64,000 nucleotides of DNA from Marsupella aquatica (Eukaryota; Marchantiophyta). The first letter of the stretch is position 1. Each line of letters opens with the position of its first letter. Under the pieces are notes generated by a model. The model did no database searches and was not told the origin of the DNA. It was given only the letters and a program-made list of their open reading frames with translations. The translations under genes and the position numbers were made by a program. Below are positions 11,426-24,278 of the stretch, one piece after another. The DNA is taken from assembly GCA_973895155.1 (NCBI GenBank), contig OZ316894.1, forward strand, positions 9,238,001-9,302,000, read 5' to 3'.

Positions 11426-11807
11426 CATGGCTCATCATGTGGAATGATGAGAAAACTGATGTCTACATGTATGTCAAATGATAATCATGCTTCTTTTTGT
11501 TATGATTTCTATTTATATTAAAAACTGATCTCTATGGCCCCACCATATTATATGTGCATAAGTGAGATGTAGATAAAAAAAACTAGGGATGTGCATAGAA
11601 AAGAGTACTATGGTATATTATGTCTGATTATTAAAATGATGATATGTATGATAATTTTTTTTTTTATTTCATTAACCTTCAAAATATGTGAATAAGGAAT
11701 ATATTTTGGTGACATTTTTATTATCCTCCCCGCTATTCATGTTCAAAGAACGGGTAGTTGGGGCTAGTCTATATAATAAAACAGGGCACTCATGTAATGA
11801 AGGGTGA

Positions 11808-11973
11808 CTAGGATTTTCCAGTAGACCAAAGTGGTTTGGATCCAAACCAAAATCCAAATTTAGGATTTACCAACAAAATCTTGGTTCTAGGATTTTCGAG
11901 TAAACCATAGTGGTTTGGGTCCAAACCAAGATCCAAATGACCAAATCTAGGATTTACCAACAAAATCTTGGTT
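11808..11973. repeat. Tandem duplication, 79 and 87 bp
   Basis: CTAGGATTTTCCAG begins unit 1 at 11808 and CTAGGATTTTCGAG unit 2 at 11887. Unit 2 has an extra 8 bases (GACCAAAT). Both end in CAAAATCTTGGTT. Confidence 0.9.
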
Positions 11974-12779
11974 TGGATTCAAACCTTTTACATGAATGTT
12001 CTGATTGGGAGCAATTAAATGGATGACTAATAGACACATACTGGGGAAGCTTCTGAGGAAGGGACTATGGGTGTTCCAGGTGGTGGTTGGCTGCTCAAAG
12101 GTTGGGATTGTGTTGGACACTTCGGGAAAGTATTTGGGTAGAGGAGAACCAGTTTAGAGTTTCGAATCATGATTGGTTGGTTCAAGGGTTTGGGAAGTAT
12201 TGGACACTTGGGAAACTGTTGGGGAAAGCACCAGGAAATTAGTGGCTCGAGTGTGTCTAGGCTACCTATATCCAAGCCAGAAAAAGGAGTCAAGCTAGTT
12301 TTCTTTATATGTCACTGCATTTTCAAGTTGATCACATATTCATGCCATTGGCACTTGACTGAGCTAGTACAGGAAAAGGAAGACTGCCGACAGTGAGCTC
12401 CATTATGATTTGGACACTCCCATGAATTATTTCAATTCTAACAAATGGCTTTTTTGAGCTTGCAACTTGGTGAAATACATCCTCCTAGGCAATATAGAAT
12501 TCTGCACTTTCAGAATAAGCAATTATAGAGGTCACCCCTGCACCAAAAGTCTGCAAGAGTTTCTTTAGTTGAAGTAAGTGGAACCATAGTAGACTTTTCC
12601 TACGTCACAAAGGTTGGTGTTTATCAAGGATGCCTTGACATGGTGGGCTCCTGAACTGATTTTAGCATCAATTTATGTTGCTCCAGTATTTTGTGGTGGA
12701 GAGATAAGATTTTCTAGGAAAGCTAGCTGACTTCTATAAAGGTAAACCCACAGCTGTCACTATAAAATGGCCCTACCCC

Positions 12780-12990
12780 TAACCAGCCACTGTTCATTTG
12801 CTTAAACAGTGTACCTATGCTGCCGGCTTCTCCCACTCACTTCCACCATCGGACCCTCATACCCTAAAAGCCCCTTCTGGTGATTTGTTAAAAAATATGA
12901 ACTATCGGTAGATGTCATTTTTTGTGGAACCTATATCTACATTTGAGCCATAGATTGCGCCTATGGTGAACTAATGAGATGACAATAAGA
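12780..12990. repeat. Dispersed repeat, partner of 4985-5240
   Basis: Shares the ordered blocks listed for 4985-5240. It is preceded by a CACTATAAAATGG motif at about 12757, which could be an old element promoter. Confidence 0.6.
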
Positions 12991-13489
12991 CATGCTCTTT
13001 TGTATATGTGAAATGAGCACTATGGGTTGTTAACTAAGCCTTAAACTTTATAGCGGAACTTGCGGTTCAAATGATCACATTTATGATTACTACTGCAAAG
13101 TTGGTTCCTATCATTGCAGATATGTTGCAGATTAAATCAATGAAAAAGAAACTCAAATGGACGATGGAGCTTGAGAAGGAACTGAGGTGAACCACCACAA
13201 CACTACTTGATGGCCCTGGCACACTACTTTTTGTTCAAACACTATCTTCTGTTGTACAAGGACATGTTTTGCTATCAAAAGATATTTAATCTGAGTGGTT
13301 CTGACCAACAGCTTAGAGGGCTTTGCATGAATGACCCGCCAGAAACTTCTTCCTTCTTTTAGACTGAGATTTCATCCCAGCCATTAGTTAGTGTAATTGG
13401 TCGCTGTGGACTATAGAAGAGTTCTGGCAGCCGTTTGAACTCAGGTTAACCGGACCTACATGGCAGGTAGTGGGTCCCAATGAGTCTCA

Positions 13490-13740
13490 AAGTGAACACT
13501 GTTTTTGCGACCAAAATTTAGACCACCTGACAAGGGGACTAAAGTTTTGGTTGCTCTGTCTCTTGGATTGGATGGATTGTGTTCCGGTTACCAGCCCCTC
13601 CAAGTTGAGGCATGCCTGGAAGCCTAGATTTATGCCAAAACTGACGCACTGGTTTAGGCCTCAGAAAAAAATGACCTGGAAGCCTAGATTTAAGCCAAAA
13701 CTAACCCATTTGATTTGGGAAAAGTATGACTGTCCATGAG
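13490..13740. repeat. Dispersed repeat, partner of 9325-9540
   Basis: Contains two local copies of CCTGGAAGCCTAGATTTA about 60 bases apart and the GGGAAAAGTATGACTGTCC end, matching GGGAAAAGTACTGATGTCTG in the partner. Confidence 0.6.
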
Positions 13741-14019
13741 GTCATGCTTGCAAACTACCTTTAGGCTTGACTAGCCCCGATTAACACTTCTTTGAACATG
13801 AATAGAGAGGATGACAATAAAAATACTCTTGTCTATGCTCATTTCTCTTTCTATGCAGATATGTTGTGATGGGGACATAAAAACCCCTTTTTTAATGTAA
13901 ATAAAAATCATGATAACATGCATGATGTCACTTGACATACATCTGGTCCTGAGTTCTCCCATTCAATCATGAATTCTCCCATTCCCATGATGAGTCATGG
14001 AATTATGTTCTAGAGACTT

Positions 14020-14187
14020 CACTCTAAAAGCCTAGGTCATAACTCTAGTTTATAGTTGATGCGTTCTAAATAAATCACTCTAAAAGTCCAGGACACAACT
14101 CTAGCTTATAGTTAACACTTTATAAATAAATCACTCTAAAAGCTTAGGCCACAACTCTAGCTTATAGTTGACCCTATATAAGTAAAA
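14020..14187. repeat. Tandem array of 56-bp units, 3 copies
   Basis: Units start with CACTCTAAAAG at 14020, 14076 and 14132, exactly 56 bases apart. Each carries CAACTCTAG or its variant TAACTCTAG and TTATAGTT. A single diverged unit of the same length occurs at 24223-24278, so the unit is also dispersed. Confidence 0.9.
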
Positions 14188-15266
14188 TTTAAGTAAAACT
14201 TCCCCCTCATTTGACGTACATCTATCTGAGTTTCTCATTAGGATGTGGTTGTCAATCTGGCTTAGGAGCTTTGCTTCTAGTTGTTTTGCTTTTAGTTGTT
14301 TGCCGGAGTGCTGACTTGTGACAACAAGATTGGCTGCTTTTTCCCAACCTTGTTGTGGACCAATGCATTTGATTTTACCTGCTTTAATTCCTATCTTATT
14401 GCTTTACTTCTCTTGTTGTCACAAGGCAACACTGGAGGAACCATGTAAAAGCAAAACGGTTGGTCTGCATTCGTGTCTTTGCTTTAATTACAATCTAGTT
14501 AAAAGCCACTACGAGGAACCAACTGAAAGCAAATCGTTTGGACCGAAAAGAAGTGTTCACTTCTAGAACGAATGAATTTCCAGTTCGATTAATGTACGAA
14601 ATAGAACTGTGGATCCGTGGGCAGATGAGTAAGCTGGCGATCAGCTCAATTTTTGCCGAAGTTTTTTGGTTACTGAATGTGAAAGACTATTGTGACTGGT
14701 GCCCGCGAATCAAACTCCAGGGACTCGTATTGAAGGCTCCAATAAAAGTTGACAACAAATATTACTTGAGTTGACAACAAACTTGACAACCAACTTGAGC
14801 TTGAGGTTCCAATAAAAGTTGACAAATCAATGTCCTCAAATTTGCCACGCGAGCCGTTTTGCAGAGTAGTTCTAGACTCCTATCCTCAAAGCAGAGCTGG
14901 GCGGGGGTTAAGAACCAGCGGCATTGAAGAGTTTGTGAATTGAATTCTACACAACAGACAAAGTGGCTCACAAAGATCCAATGTGATGAATTACAGAGCT
15001 CAGTTCGAATCCAATGAATGGCCCCTTGAAGCGCCACCGATGCCATCCGACTGCACCACACGGGTAGTGACGAATCTTCTTGAACACCTGACAAAATTCT
15101 GGCAACGATTTCCAATACCAAAAGTAACTCTTCAAGGTAAACTTAGTCACAACCAGCCCGAGTAATCCGAAATATACAGACAAATTCGTACTAGTGGAAT
15201 CCTAAACACTAGATACCGTATAGTGACAAAACAAGCAACTACTTGGCAAATATTTCTGCCATTGGT

Positions 15267-15430
15267 GAGACCACCTTTTGGTGCACAAAGATCTACGCTA
15301 ATGGCGACACAATGACAATACAAAAAATGATCCTCTGCAGATGACCAACATAGTTGAGACCACCTTTTGATGTGAAACGATTGGCTACACCAGGACAATA
15401 ATAAAAATGATATCTGCAGGTGACCAACAC
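15267..15430. repeat. Tandem duplication, unit about 89 bp
   Basis: GAGACCACCTTTTG occurs at 15267 and 15356. Both units continue through CAATAATAAAAATGAT-like sequence to CTGCAGRTGACCAACA. It lies downstream of the NEK stop. Confidence 0.85.
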
Positions 15431-16040
15431 AATTATGCTCCTCCAAACAAAGCCATTTCCTTATTGAATGAAAGGGAACGGAACACAACTCGTGAAGACC
15501 GCTACTCTACCTTCAGGCTCAGCCACCAAGCTGAAAAGGTAGAAAAAATCAGCTACTACAGTGACATGGAAAAGAACTTGAGTAGGGGGAGGTACGTGGA
15601 GGTGAGCTGTGAACTGCAAAAAGCAATTGCGTACCTACCTCTCAATATAATTGCTATTGCCTTAATCAAGGCACTATGTCAAAAACCTTCGTTATGAATC
15701 ACTCGCGAGAGACAGGAGGCATTGTATTGTGTTGTCCTTGCTGATCTGTGGCTGAAGGTATTGTATTCTAGCAGGATAGAAACCGAACCCCGAATCACAG
15801 TTTGGTGCAGAGGTACCTTCGGTAAAGACAGGTCTTCAACCGAGGAAAGTTTTAAGTTCAGGGTGGATGGTTGCAAGACGATCTTCGAAATACAAACCAA
15901 GAGAGCAAGGCTGACACAGGGGCCGACCTCTGCGGAGTAAGTATACACAAATTCACAACCCAGATGGAATATCTACCAAAGGAGCAGGAGGGGAGGCTGC
16001 ACAGGCAACAAATAGGCAGTTAGGATGAGGTGAACAGTCA

Positions 16041-19000
16041 CTAGCTACTGAACGCCCCGGCATCTGAATTGCTCGTACTGCTGTGATGATCGTCGCCCAG
16101 CATACCTTTAAGACTCTTTGTCAGCCAAATAGCTGTCTCCCTAGGGGATACTTTTCCCCGCCCAAAAGGTCTCAAGACAATGGCTAACTCCTCCAGCCTC
16201 TGTTGGGACAGAAGTTGGGCTGAAAGCTCCAACAAACCCTCCAGGGCCTCTGCTCTCTGCTTGTAGGACTTCATATCTAGACCCCTTGCAGCCTCAATTT
16301 CCTGCTCACTCTTTGAGAAAGGCGTCCGAGTAATAGGAGGGACTTGGATTTCTGGTTCTATCTGAGCAGTTCTTTGGATTTCAGCTGTTCCTTGAGGGAG
16401 ATCTAGGAGTTTACCCAGATCAGGAATCTGTCCGGGCATCTCAGTTTCAGGTAAGACCCCGTCAGTCAGCTGATTCTCTCCTCCCACCTGAAGGCGGAAG
16501 GTACTGTGGCGAATCACATGAATGACGTCATTATACGCTGGGCGAATTGAGCTCTTTACTGGAGAGGCAATGCCAGAGGGAAGCCCGGAAGAAATACCCT
16601 TCTCCATCTCAATCTGGATCGTCCCCTTTTCCTGGGTCCTATCACTCTCAATGTCGTAATCATTCGTCTCCATTCCTCTCGCCAGTTTGGCTCTAGGTGG
16701 ACCGCAACTCAAGCTGTCTTTAGAACTTCGCTGCCTAGTTAACGTTGTGTTAACCACCTTCGGTGCCACAGCTGCCTTCATCGCTTCGTCCGATTGCTTC
16801 TGCAGTCTCGCCACGGCCTCTTTAACTTTTGACCTGACTCTGCTGCTGGTGCTGAGGACGTCGTCTTGAGGGAACATTTCATTATTTCCTGAGCTGCTGC
16901 CATGCAAGGAGAATTCAGGAATGAGGTCCAAACGGGGAGCGTTAACGGAGACATCTGGAGAACGAATGTCATTTAGTCCTGAGATCTCGGACCTCTCAGA
17001 TACACCAGCACTATAGTCCCCTGCGGAAACGGGATGCGAGGACGACGACCCGAGAGACATGTCTTCTGGAATAACGCGATGCAGGTCGGGATTTTTGGCG
17101 AGCAGACGAGACTGCAGAGATGCCTTCACAGCTTCCGGCCGTACTCCATTTTGGTGATTGCGGTCACTATTTGCTGCTGATCGAGCAGGAGTTCCGACGG
17201 ATGCACGCATTCGAGGACTTGCAACCGAGCTGCTTCGACCGCTCCCAGCGCTTCCATTACTCGCACCAAGAGGAGATATGCTTCGCCTCTGGACATGCGG
17301 TGGCTTCAGTGCGAGTGGTAGAGAAGCTCGGCGGGGCGTGGCGCCAGTATTCCCCATAACTGGCGCGGGGGTTCGGGCTTTAGCTTTGCTGGGAATGTGA
17401 TCTTCTGGTTGGCGAGCAGGCGATGCAGGAGGTAGAACGTTGTCCTGGGCTCGAAACTTTCCGGTTTGGGGAGAAGCCTCACCATGGTGAGCATGCTGCA
17501 AAGCAAAACAAACACTGAGGTCAATAACACGACTCCCACAGATCACTCCAATTTCTCCTCCGTCAAGAGCTCACCAGAGATTTTGAACAGAAAAGAATAA
17601 GCAGTAAGTCAACAAAAGATGGCATATTCCAAATCATAAAAGAGAGCAAGGGCCCTTAAACCAATACTATGAGACAATTTCGGAAGCAGAAAATGGAAAT
17701 TGGACTTCCTTGACACGACGTGAAACGCTAGATGTGACGATTGCAAACGACCTGATTGCGGACACATACTTGCACACTTTTAAAGTCGATTTAACCAGGA
17801 CGTAGAAAGGCCGAAGACACAGAGGATGAACAATTTATGGTGCAAAAAGGTACAAGAAAAACTGACAAAGTCTCCTATGATGCTGCAATGAAGGGAAATG
17901 AACTTTGCGTAGAATTCAAAATTAAGGTTCACCTGCTGTTTGAGAAGCGCCACTTGGGGAGTTTTCCTCACAGTAGGGTCAGCTCTAAACCTTTGCTTTC
18001 CCGCTGGAGTGCGGGGGCTCTCGGACGGATGGAGAGCTTTACTGATTCTTGGTGAGCTTCTAACAGGTAACCTCGAGGGAGGCGCTTCCTGCTGCCGTTC
18101 TGCAATCTTTGCCTGAGCGAGCTTACCAAAGTGTGTTTCAACAGCTCGGTCTTCCTCAGCCCACATTTCACCCAATTGCGTGTGATCTCGATGTGTATGG
18201 GAAGCAGACACGTGATCTGGGCTTGATGACGTTGAATCATCTTTCTCCACACTGTCGAACTGCCACCCGTTGTCAATATCATCATGGATAGCTTCAATGA
18301 GGACGCCGTAATCAAAAGTTCGGCCTGGACTGCTTTTTATGCTGCTGGCAAAGCTTTCAATACTGCCACTGCTGTCTTGACGATCCAAAATACGCCTGGA
18401 AGAAAGTTGCCGATTTGGGGACGGAGCATGAAGGAGACCTGCCTGCAACCGGCATTGGGTGATGTACGGTTGAAGATAAGGATGTCTAAGTAACTCTGCG
18501 GCCTGTGTGAGACAAAAGCAACAGTTCAGACATCGGAAGGTATCGTGTCAAGGCAAAGCAACGAGTCCACACCAAAGTATGACCAACACTTCTCGTGGAG
18601 CCACGCGTCGATTCGCGAATTTGAAAGGAAGTCTGACATGTACTGCTGAATGCTGTCGAGAGGTAGTACTGTCTCAATTCCTAATTTCCACATCTATGAA
18701 GCCGAACAACAAGCTCTTGTGAACAACAAAAACTTACAGTGGGTCGGTGCTCCGGGTTCTTCCTAAGCATGCTCCTGATCAAGCCTTTCCTGGGACCAAA
18801 TCAATTGCAAGAATGTTATATTTTGAAGTGAGGTTCACCGCAGAATACAAACAAGCTAAAACGACCAAAATACCAGTCACACGAATTCAAATCTTAAAAT
18901 AGTATGGTCGACAATCGAGAGCAAACTCTAGTATGGTTCATCGAAACAAATGAAGCAAGATGAGTCCATTTACAATGAGCTGGAATAGTTTGCAGGTAAA

Positions 19001-21467
19001 GGTCCAATGGTGGATCTGTTGATTTTACTGATGAGACCTTGCATGTCCTGTTCCAGAAATGTCCATAATCAATCCAGAAGTAGAGGGATTCAGCACACCA
19101 TTACTTCACAGATCTAGCATTTCGAACTTCCACCAAGACTAACAATCGTACACATTATTTCCTGTTAACAAACATATCCCTTTCAAACATTTCAGTTCTA
19201 TCCAAACAGAAAATGGACAACCAAACCTATCGCATGCGCCAAATAGTTCGAACTCGAACATTCAAACTAGTGCCCCATTCAAGTGGAAAAATTAAGCTGC
19301 ATCTTGAAAGACATCAACGAATGACTTACAAAAGCCTTGAACGCAGGTCGGTGCGCAGTAATTTCATACATGCAGCATCCTGCATAAAGTCTTGATCGTC
19401 AGTGGAAATTATTCCAGTAACGAGGACAATACCAAAGACTATCAAGAAATAAAATTTGAAAGATTGAGAAGAAAAACGAGCGTGCATCCATACCTAGAGA
19501 CCAGATGTCAGACTTGAAGCCATAGGGTATATCAGCAAGGAGCTCTGGGCACATGTAGTTTGGAGTGCCAACAACCTGCAACAAACCATTTTCAAAGGGG
19601 TAAATTCTCACTTCTAGAATGACACTCGTCCGCGAAGTCTGGTCCCACCAAGTAAAGGACGGCCCCACCTTACTGACAATTCGAGATTTGCAAAACAAGT
19701 CGGAGAGCTCCATGTCATGGACGAAATTGTCGACATGACGGATTTAAAGGGCTCAAGCACAGGTATGAATTCCGGAAGCGTTAAGTTTAGGGGCTTACAG
19801 ATGACGCGAGGTCATCCTGGGCCAGCATCTTTGCAAGTCCAAAATCTCCTGTAGAGGCATGACACGAGAGGATGGTTAGCAGCTGCCGTAATCAGCGTTA
19901 AAGAGCGAACCTAAAGACACCGAAAGACAACTCAGATGAGCTGTGTGTACGAAATAAATGCCTGCAACAAGATTCGCCGACCTCTGCCAGGGCTACATAC
20001 CGAGACGAATGTCGTGGTCCTTTGTGAGGAAAATGTTCGAACACTGCTCTCAGAGACAACAGAGAACTATCAAAACAAGCGAAGTGACCAAACGGTACAG
20101 TCCAAATATGTGCACTTCTGAAAGAAATACACCGCGTACCTAAAAGGTAGGAAGAGGTCAAACAATTGGGGATAGCTGGTGGGCTACGTCGAAGATTCAC
20201 GCACCTTGAGATCGCGGTGGAGGACGTGATTGGAATGCAGGTACTCCACCGACAGAAGCAATTGAGCGAACCATTTGCAGAGTCTCTCTTCGGCGAAATA
20301 CTGTCCATTTGCTTTTCTGATTACATCAGCCCTGCATAGCAATGGAGCCGAACTTCCTTTAATCAGACAGTGATGAGATGAGAACTGTTGCTGTGGATTC
20401 TAATCACACTTCACTCCCTTACCAACAACTAGAAAACAACACGAAGGATGAGCCGCCATGGGCCAGGCCGGTGGCGGGGATGACGATGAGGATTCACACT
20501 ATTTCCTCCCGAGAAATGAAAAGCACGAGTCACTCACATGTCACCTCCTTCGCAGTAGCCCGTAACGATGCATACGTAGCAACCCTGAAATTCTCCAGCG
20601 AAGGCAAAATTCATCAGGTTCCTCTTTCCAAATGAGAATTCTGATACCAAGCGAGCTAGGCTCTCTAGATATGATGGTGCCACAGAGTGCGCTAGCAAGA
20701 AAACGACAGAATCCAACAGCATCCGCCGCAAATGATCAAATCCAAACAACTCACTTTTTCCACCCAGGCTTCTTTGTAGTCCACAATGTACGGGTGCTGC
20801 ACCCTGGACACGAGAGCCATCTGTGGGACACCAAGCCAGCAGGAAACATTAGAGGTGTCCTGAGTAAATGTCGATATCGAACACCATCCGCTCCAATCGA
20901 ATCCGGCCAAAGATTTATGACTGCTGAACACCTTCCGCTAGATGGCTCATCAAATCATCAAAGCGGTTACATATCGCAAAATGTACGAAAATTGAATGCA
21001 CCTCTTGATGAGCGGATCTTCGACATCGATCAGTCTGACGAGCGAGGCGAATTTTCTTGAGGACGTATCTGCGATGCAATGACGGGGATTCAGCGAGCTC
21101 ATTTCAAGCATGTTGAAAACTAATCCCACGACACGGTCAAGTTCATCGTACTTCCTCCAACCATGTATCTGACTAAGCTTTAGCTTTGAAGTAATGACCA
21201 CGACATAAAGAGAAGGCCACCTGAGGGAGAATACCAGAATAAAGTTGAAGACGATGAAAGCGCAAGACGGGTGTCTTCAAAACAAACCAAGCTTCGACTC
21301 AAAAGGGAAGGAGGAATGCCCTTCCGCTCATACAGACGGCAAGACAGGTTCCGGAAGACTCACTTTTTCTTCTCGATTCTGTGATTGACGAGAATGGCCG
21401 ATCCGAAGGCGCCTCGGCCAACCTGTTCCATAATCTCGTACTGGTCCATCTTCGACTCCATCGCCAT
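16041..21467 (-). CDS. NEK: NEK-family (NIMA-related) serine/threonine protein kinase, 928 aa, 13 coding exons
   Basis: Exons: 21364-21467, 21002-21068, 20755-20820, 20538-20584, 20205-20331, 20001-20043, 19799-19848, 19494-19575, 19330-19379, 18974-19047, 18738-18789, 17933-18502, 16041-17495. All introns are GT-AG, 114-437 bp. The sum is 2787 bp, exactly in phase. The start is the first ATG in the open stretch. Visible kinase features are the glycine loop GRGAFG at 17-22, VLKK with the likely ATP-binding Lys39, HRDLK at 133-137 (catalytic Asp135), DFG at 153-155, the activation segment GTPNYMCPE at 171-179 and RHPYLQPY at 260-267. A 660-residue Ser-rich tail follows, with a conserved block near 860-910 ([27 protein letters not shown]) characteristic of plant NEKs. 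Plant family members act in microtubule organisation and directional cell growth. All catalytic residues are present. The exact paralogue cannot be assigned from sequence alone. Confidence 0.95.
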
Positions 21468-23182
21468 CACGCTCAGAAATCCTCCCTTACGATTGTGATG
21501 ACAAGCCTCGCCGCACCAGCTTTTCGCTACTTTCGGTACAACCGTGCTTGGAAGTACGAGTCACGGCCAGCCGAGCTAACAGGTTGTGACTGCGTGTACA
21601 AGGATCCACCGGCCATGATAGAGCCCTGCAGATAGCTTCACGAGCGGATGTACTAGTCAGTATCCCCGTGAACGCAACCTTCACAGTCGAGAAAAGCTTT
21701 GCCAATGCAGGTCTGTCATAGGCATACACCACGCGTCTAGTCGACCCTGCGTAAGAGATGCAATTGTACGCATGGAAGATTGGTGGACATGAATGATAGT
21801 TGGTGCATTAGAAAGGACGCGTATTTCTGGAGACCGACCTTAAGGAAACAGCGAAGAGAGCAACTCATTCTCGGATAATGCAGCTGTACTCCATAGCAGG
21901 GGGAAAGTAGACGGCGTCAACGCATTCAAACTAGCAGAACTAACATGAAGACACGGTAAAATTGAGCTTTCCAACGGTGCAAAATCCCACAACGTCAGTA
22001 AAACACTGCGATGAACAGAGATGCCGCGTCCTTGAGGAGAATCTGTAAACACGGCAGAAGGCAAAGGAAGTCCTGTGGTGCCCGACTGAGCGTTTTGGAG
22101 AGTAATGACAAAGGAATTAGGGTGGAAAGGTGTGGCAAAGGCCTTTCTGAAGGGAAACAGCTCACTACAGCTACTGAGGAACCGATGACAAAATCTGGAG
22201 TATGACGCCCTTTACTCAACATTGTCAGAAAAGGCCGTTGTAGATACGGAGGGGAAATATAGACGCTCCTGTAGCTACCGCAGAGCACAGCTTCAAAATC
22301 CGTCACTGGAGAGGCCGCGGCAGCACGCCTCTACGCGACGAGTACACCACAACACCACATCTCATCCGAATCCCATCGTATTACACTTAAAGCCCCACTC
22401 ACTCCCACCAGATCAACTCAAATCATATCAAAACGTACTCTATCCCGTCACATTGTTATAAAATCCCTGCCTGGTGCACTTTCGGACAAAAAAAGCTCTC
22501 TCCGACCAATGCAGTAGGTGGTCCCGGTAGAAAAAGAGTAGAATACCTCGATGCGCGCTCCTCCCACCGAATCACGCACCAAACCGAACCACCCAACGCA
22601 ACTCAACAGCCCTCCGGACACGAAGTACGTAGTAATGCCAAACCACAGACCAACAGACCTCGCGCAGCAAGCAATGCTCTGCTCCACTGACCGGAGCCCG
22701 TCTCCGCCGAAGAATTTGCTTCTTGTCCTTGTCTGATCAAGCGATCAACGAATTCCGCTGCTCCTCCTCCTCCTCTCGTGATCCTCAAATCCACCTGCTA
22801 GTCACGTCTCGCGCTCTCGCCTCCTTCCTTTCCTCGATGCTCGATAGATGTGTTAGATGTTAGATTGGAGACTCACACCGCGAGCAGAGGAGAGGAGAGA
22901 CTCCCAGACCAACTCACTTCCCTCCATCCTGAAAAGCTGGATTGCTTACTGTCATTACTGCGGCTCTCGGAGTTTACACACTCGCATTTACCTCCATTTC
23001 CGCTTCCCCTTTCAAACTCGCTTCAGCGCGACAGTGCCTGACCCACCTGAAGCAGAGAGAGAATGATGATGTCCAGCGTAATATTTTAAGGTTCTTTCAT
23101 TTTCGCCACGCTGGCGAATTTCACCCTTGTGTGAACGGAGAAGAGTCTAGGAACAATCTTCCTCTCGCACAGTACTAGTTTC
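21468..23182. other. Upstream region of the NEK gene
   Basis: No coding sequence is seen. The stretch probably contains the NEK promoter and 5' untranslated region on the minus strand. A purine-rich tract on that strand (22760-22785) and less AT-rich sequence up to about 22930 fit a leader region. No TATA element could be assigned with confidence. Confidence 0.4.
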
Positions 23183-23775
23183 TGACCGTTAGATCTCCCT
23201 AGAATTAACGGTGACTGCCAGATTCTGGCTATCCGAGAAAGAAGTCGGAGAAAGAAGTTTCGCCGAAAGTGGCCAAGACTTTTCAGTGAAGTGGAATGTA
23301 GCGAGTGTCCCTTGTGGCATAAAGAAATGAGACTAAGAAATATTTTTCTTCTATCATTTGTTATGGTAAATTTTGACCGTTAGATCAGCCTAGGGAATCC
23401 TGGCCCATCGAAAAAGCCATAGCGAATTCTCTCCCAAAGTGTGGCCGAGACTGTCCAGTGAAGTGGAATATAGCGAAGGTCACCTTGTGGCAGGAAAGAA
23501 GAGTAGAGTCACAGTTTTTTACTCTTTAGAATTTAAAGTAAACGGTCAGATTCTGGCTAATGGGAAAAGAAATTATACGAATTTCCACCCAAAAGTGTCA
23601 GAGACGTGACAGAGACTTTTCGTTTATCTAATTTTCCTGCAGTAATGCTTGACCGGTAGATCTCCCTAGAATTAAGGGTAGCCGTCAGATTCTGGTAAGA
23701 GATAGCGAATTTTCGGCGAAAGTGGGCGAGACTTTTCAGTGTAAGGGGAATTGTAGCGAATTTGCGCCACTAAAA
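23183..23775. repeat. Diverged tandem repeat, about 4 units of 125-190 bp
   Basis: Units start near 23183, 23374, 23525 and 23650 with TGACCGTTAGATC or variants. They continue with CAGATTCTGGCTA and end with AGCGAATTT or GTGGAATRTAGCGA. Divergence and indels make the spacing uneven. Confidence 0.75.
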
Positions 23776-24197
23776 AAGAACGCTGATGATTATGATGCAG
23801 GACGGAGCAAAGTAATGCACAGCATGCGGCGCGGGCCTCGTGTGACATGACGCCCCGGAACACATGCATGCGGCACATCTTCGTGCCATATCTTCGTGCC
23901 ATGTCCTGCACACGAGGGACGATCCAGGCATCGCACACAGTAAATCATTCACGCATGTGCTCGCTCAATCACGAAGAGGGCCCCCAATTTCGACTGTGAG
24001 GATATTAATACCACCGTCATACTCAAATTCGGTTCAAAAGTAATAATACAATTTTGTATTATAGTTTTTCTTTTTTAAAATTTAGCAACTAGCATGAATG
24101 CCCAAGTTTCGCTTGTAAATAGACTCTGAATACCATAGTGCACGTTTCAGTTTGCATTTCCACCCCAATGTTAGCTTGTGTACCTGACTACAGTAGT

Positions 24198-24278
24198 GGT
24201 CTAGAGTGAAGTCTAGAGGTTTCACTCTAAACCATAGGTCATTTCCCTGGCCTTTAGTTTGTGCTTCATAAAATAAAT
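24198..24278. repeat. Short hairpin plus single copy of the 56-bp unit
   Basis: A 13-bp stem with one mismatch (GGTCTAGAGTGAA / TTCACTCTAAACC) spans 24198-24233. The right arm begins a 56-base unit (24223-24278) related to the array at 14020-14187, ending in AAAATAAAT. Confidence 0.6.

Larger units (their letters stand above)
9104..16040. other. Non-coding stretch with dispersed and tandem repeats
   Basis: No ORF is convincing. A recurrent block of the type AGCAAYGRGYTCATAAGAAG occurs near 4815, 9549, 9773 and 10566, usually preceded by a CTTTGGCTATGGTTTCC segment (9708, 10507). Two TTTAGGG units lie at 10790-10803. The last kilobase before 16041 probably includes the 3' untranslated region of the NEK gene on the minus strand. 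Confidence 0.55.

Noticed and set aside
14020-14187. CRISPR-like array
   Set aside because: Units are contiguous 56-bp tandem copies without spacers in eukaryotic nuclear-type DNA.
16687-17400. Plus-strand ORFs over the NEK last exon
   Set aside because: They are antisense shadows of a long, well-supported coding exon.
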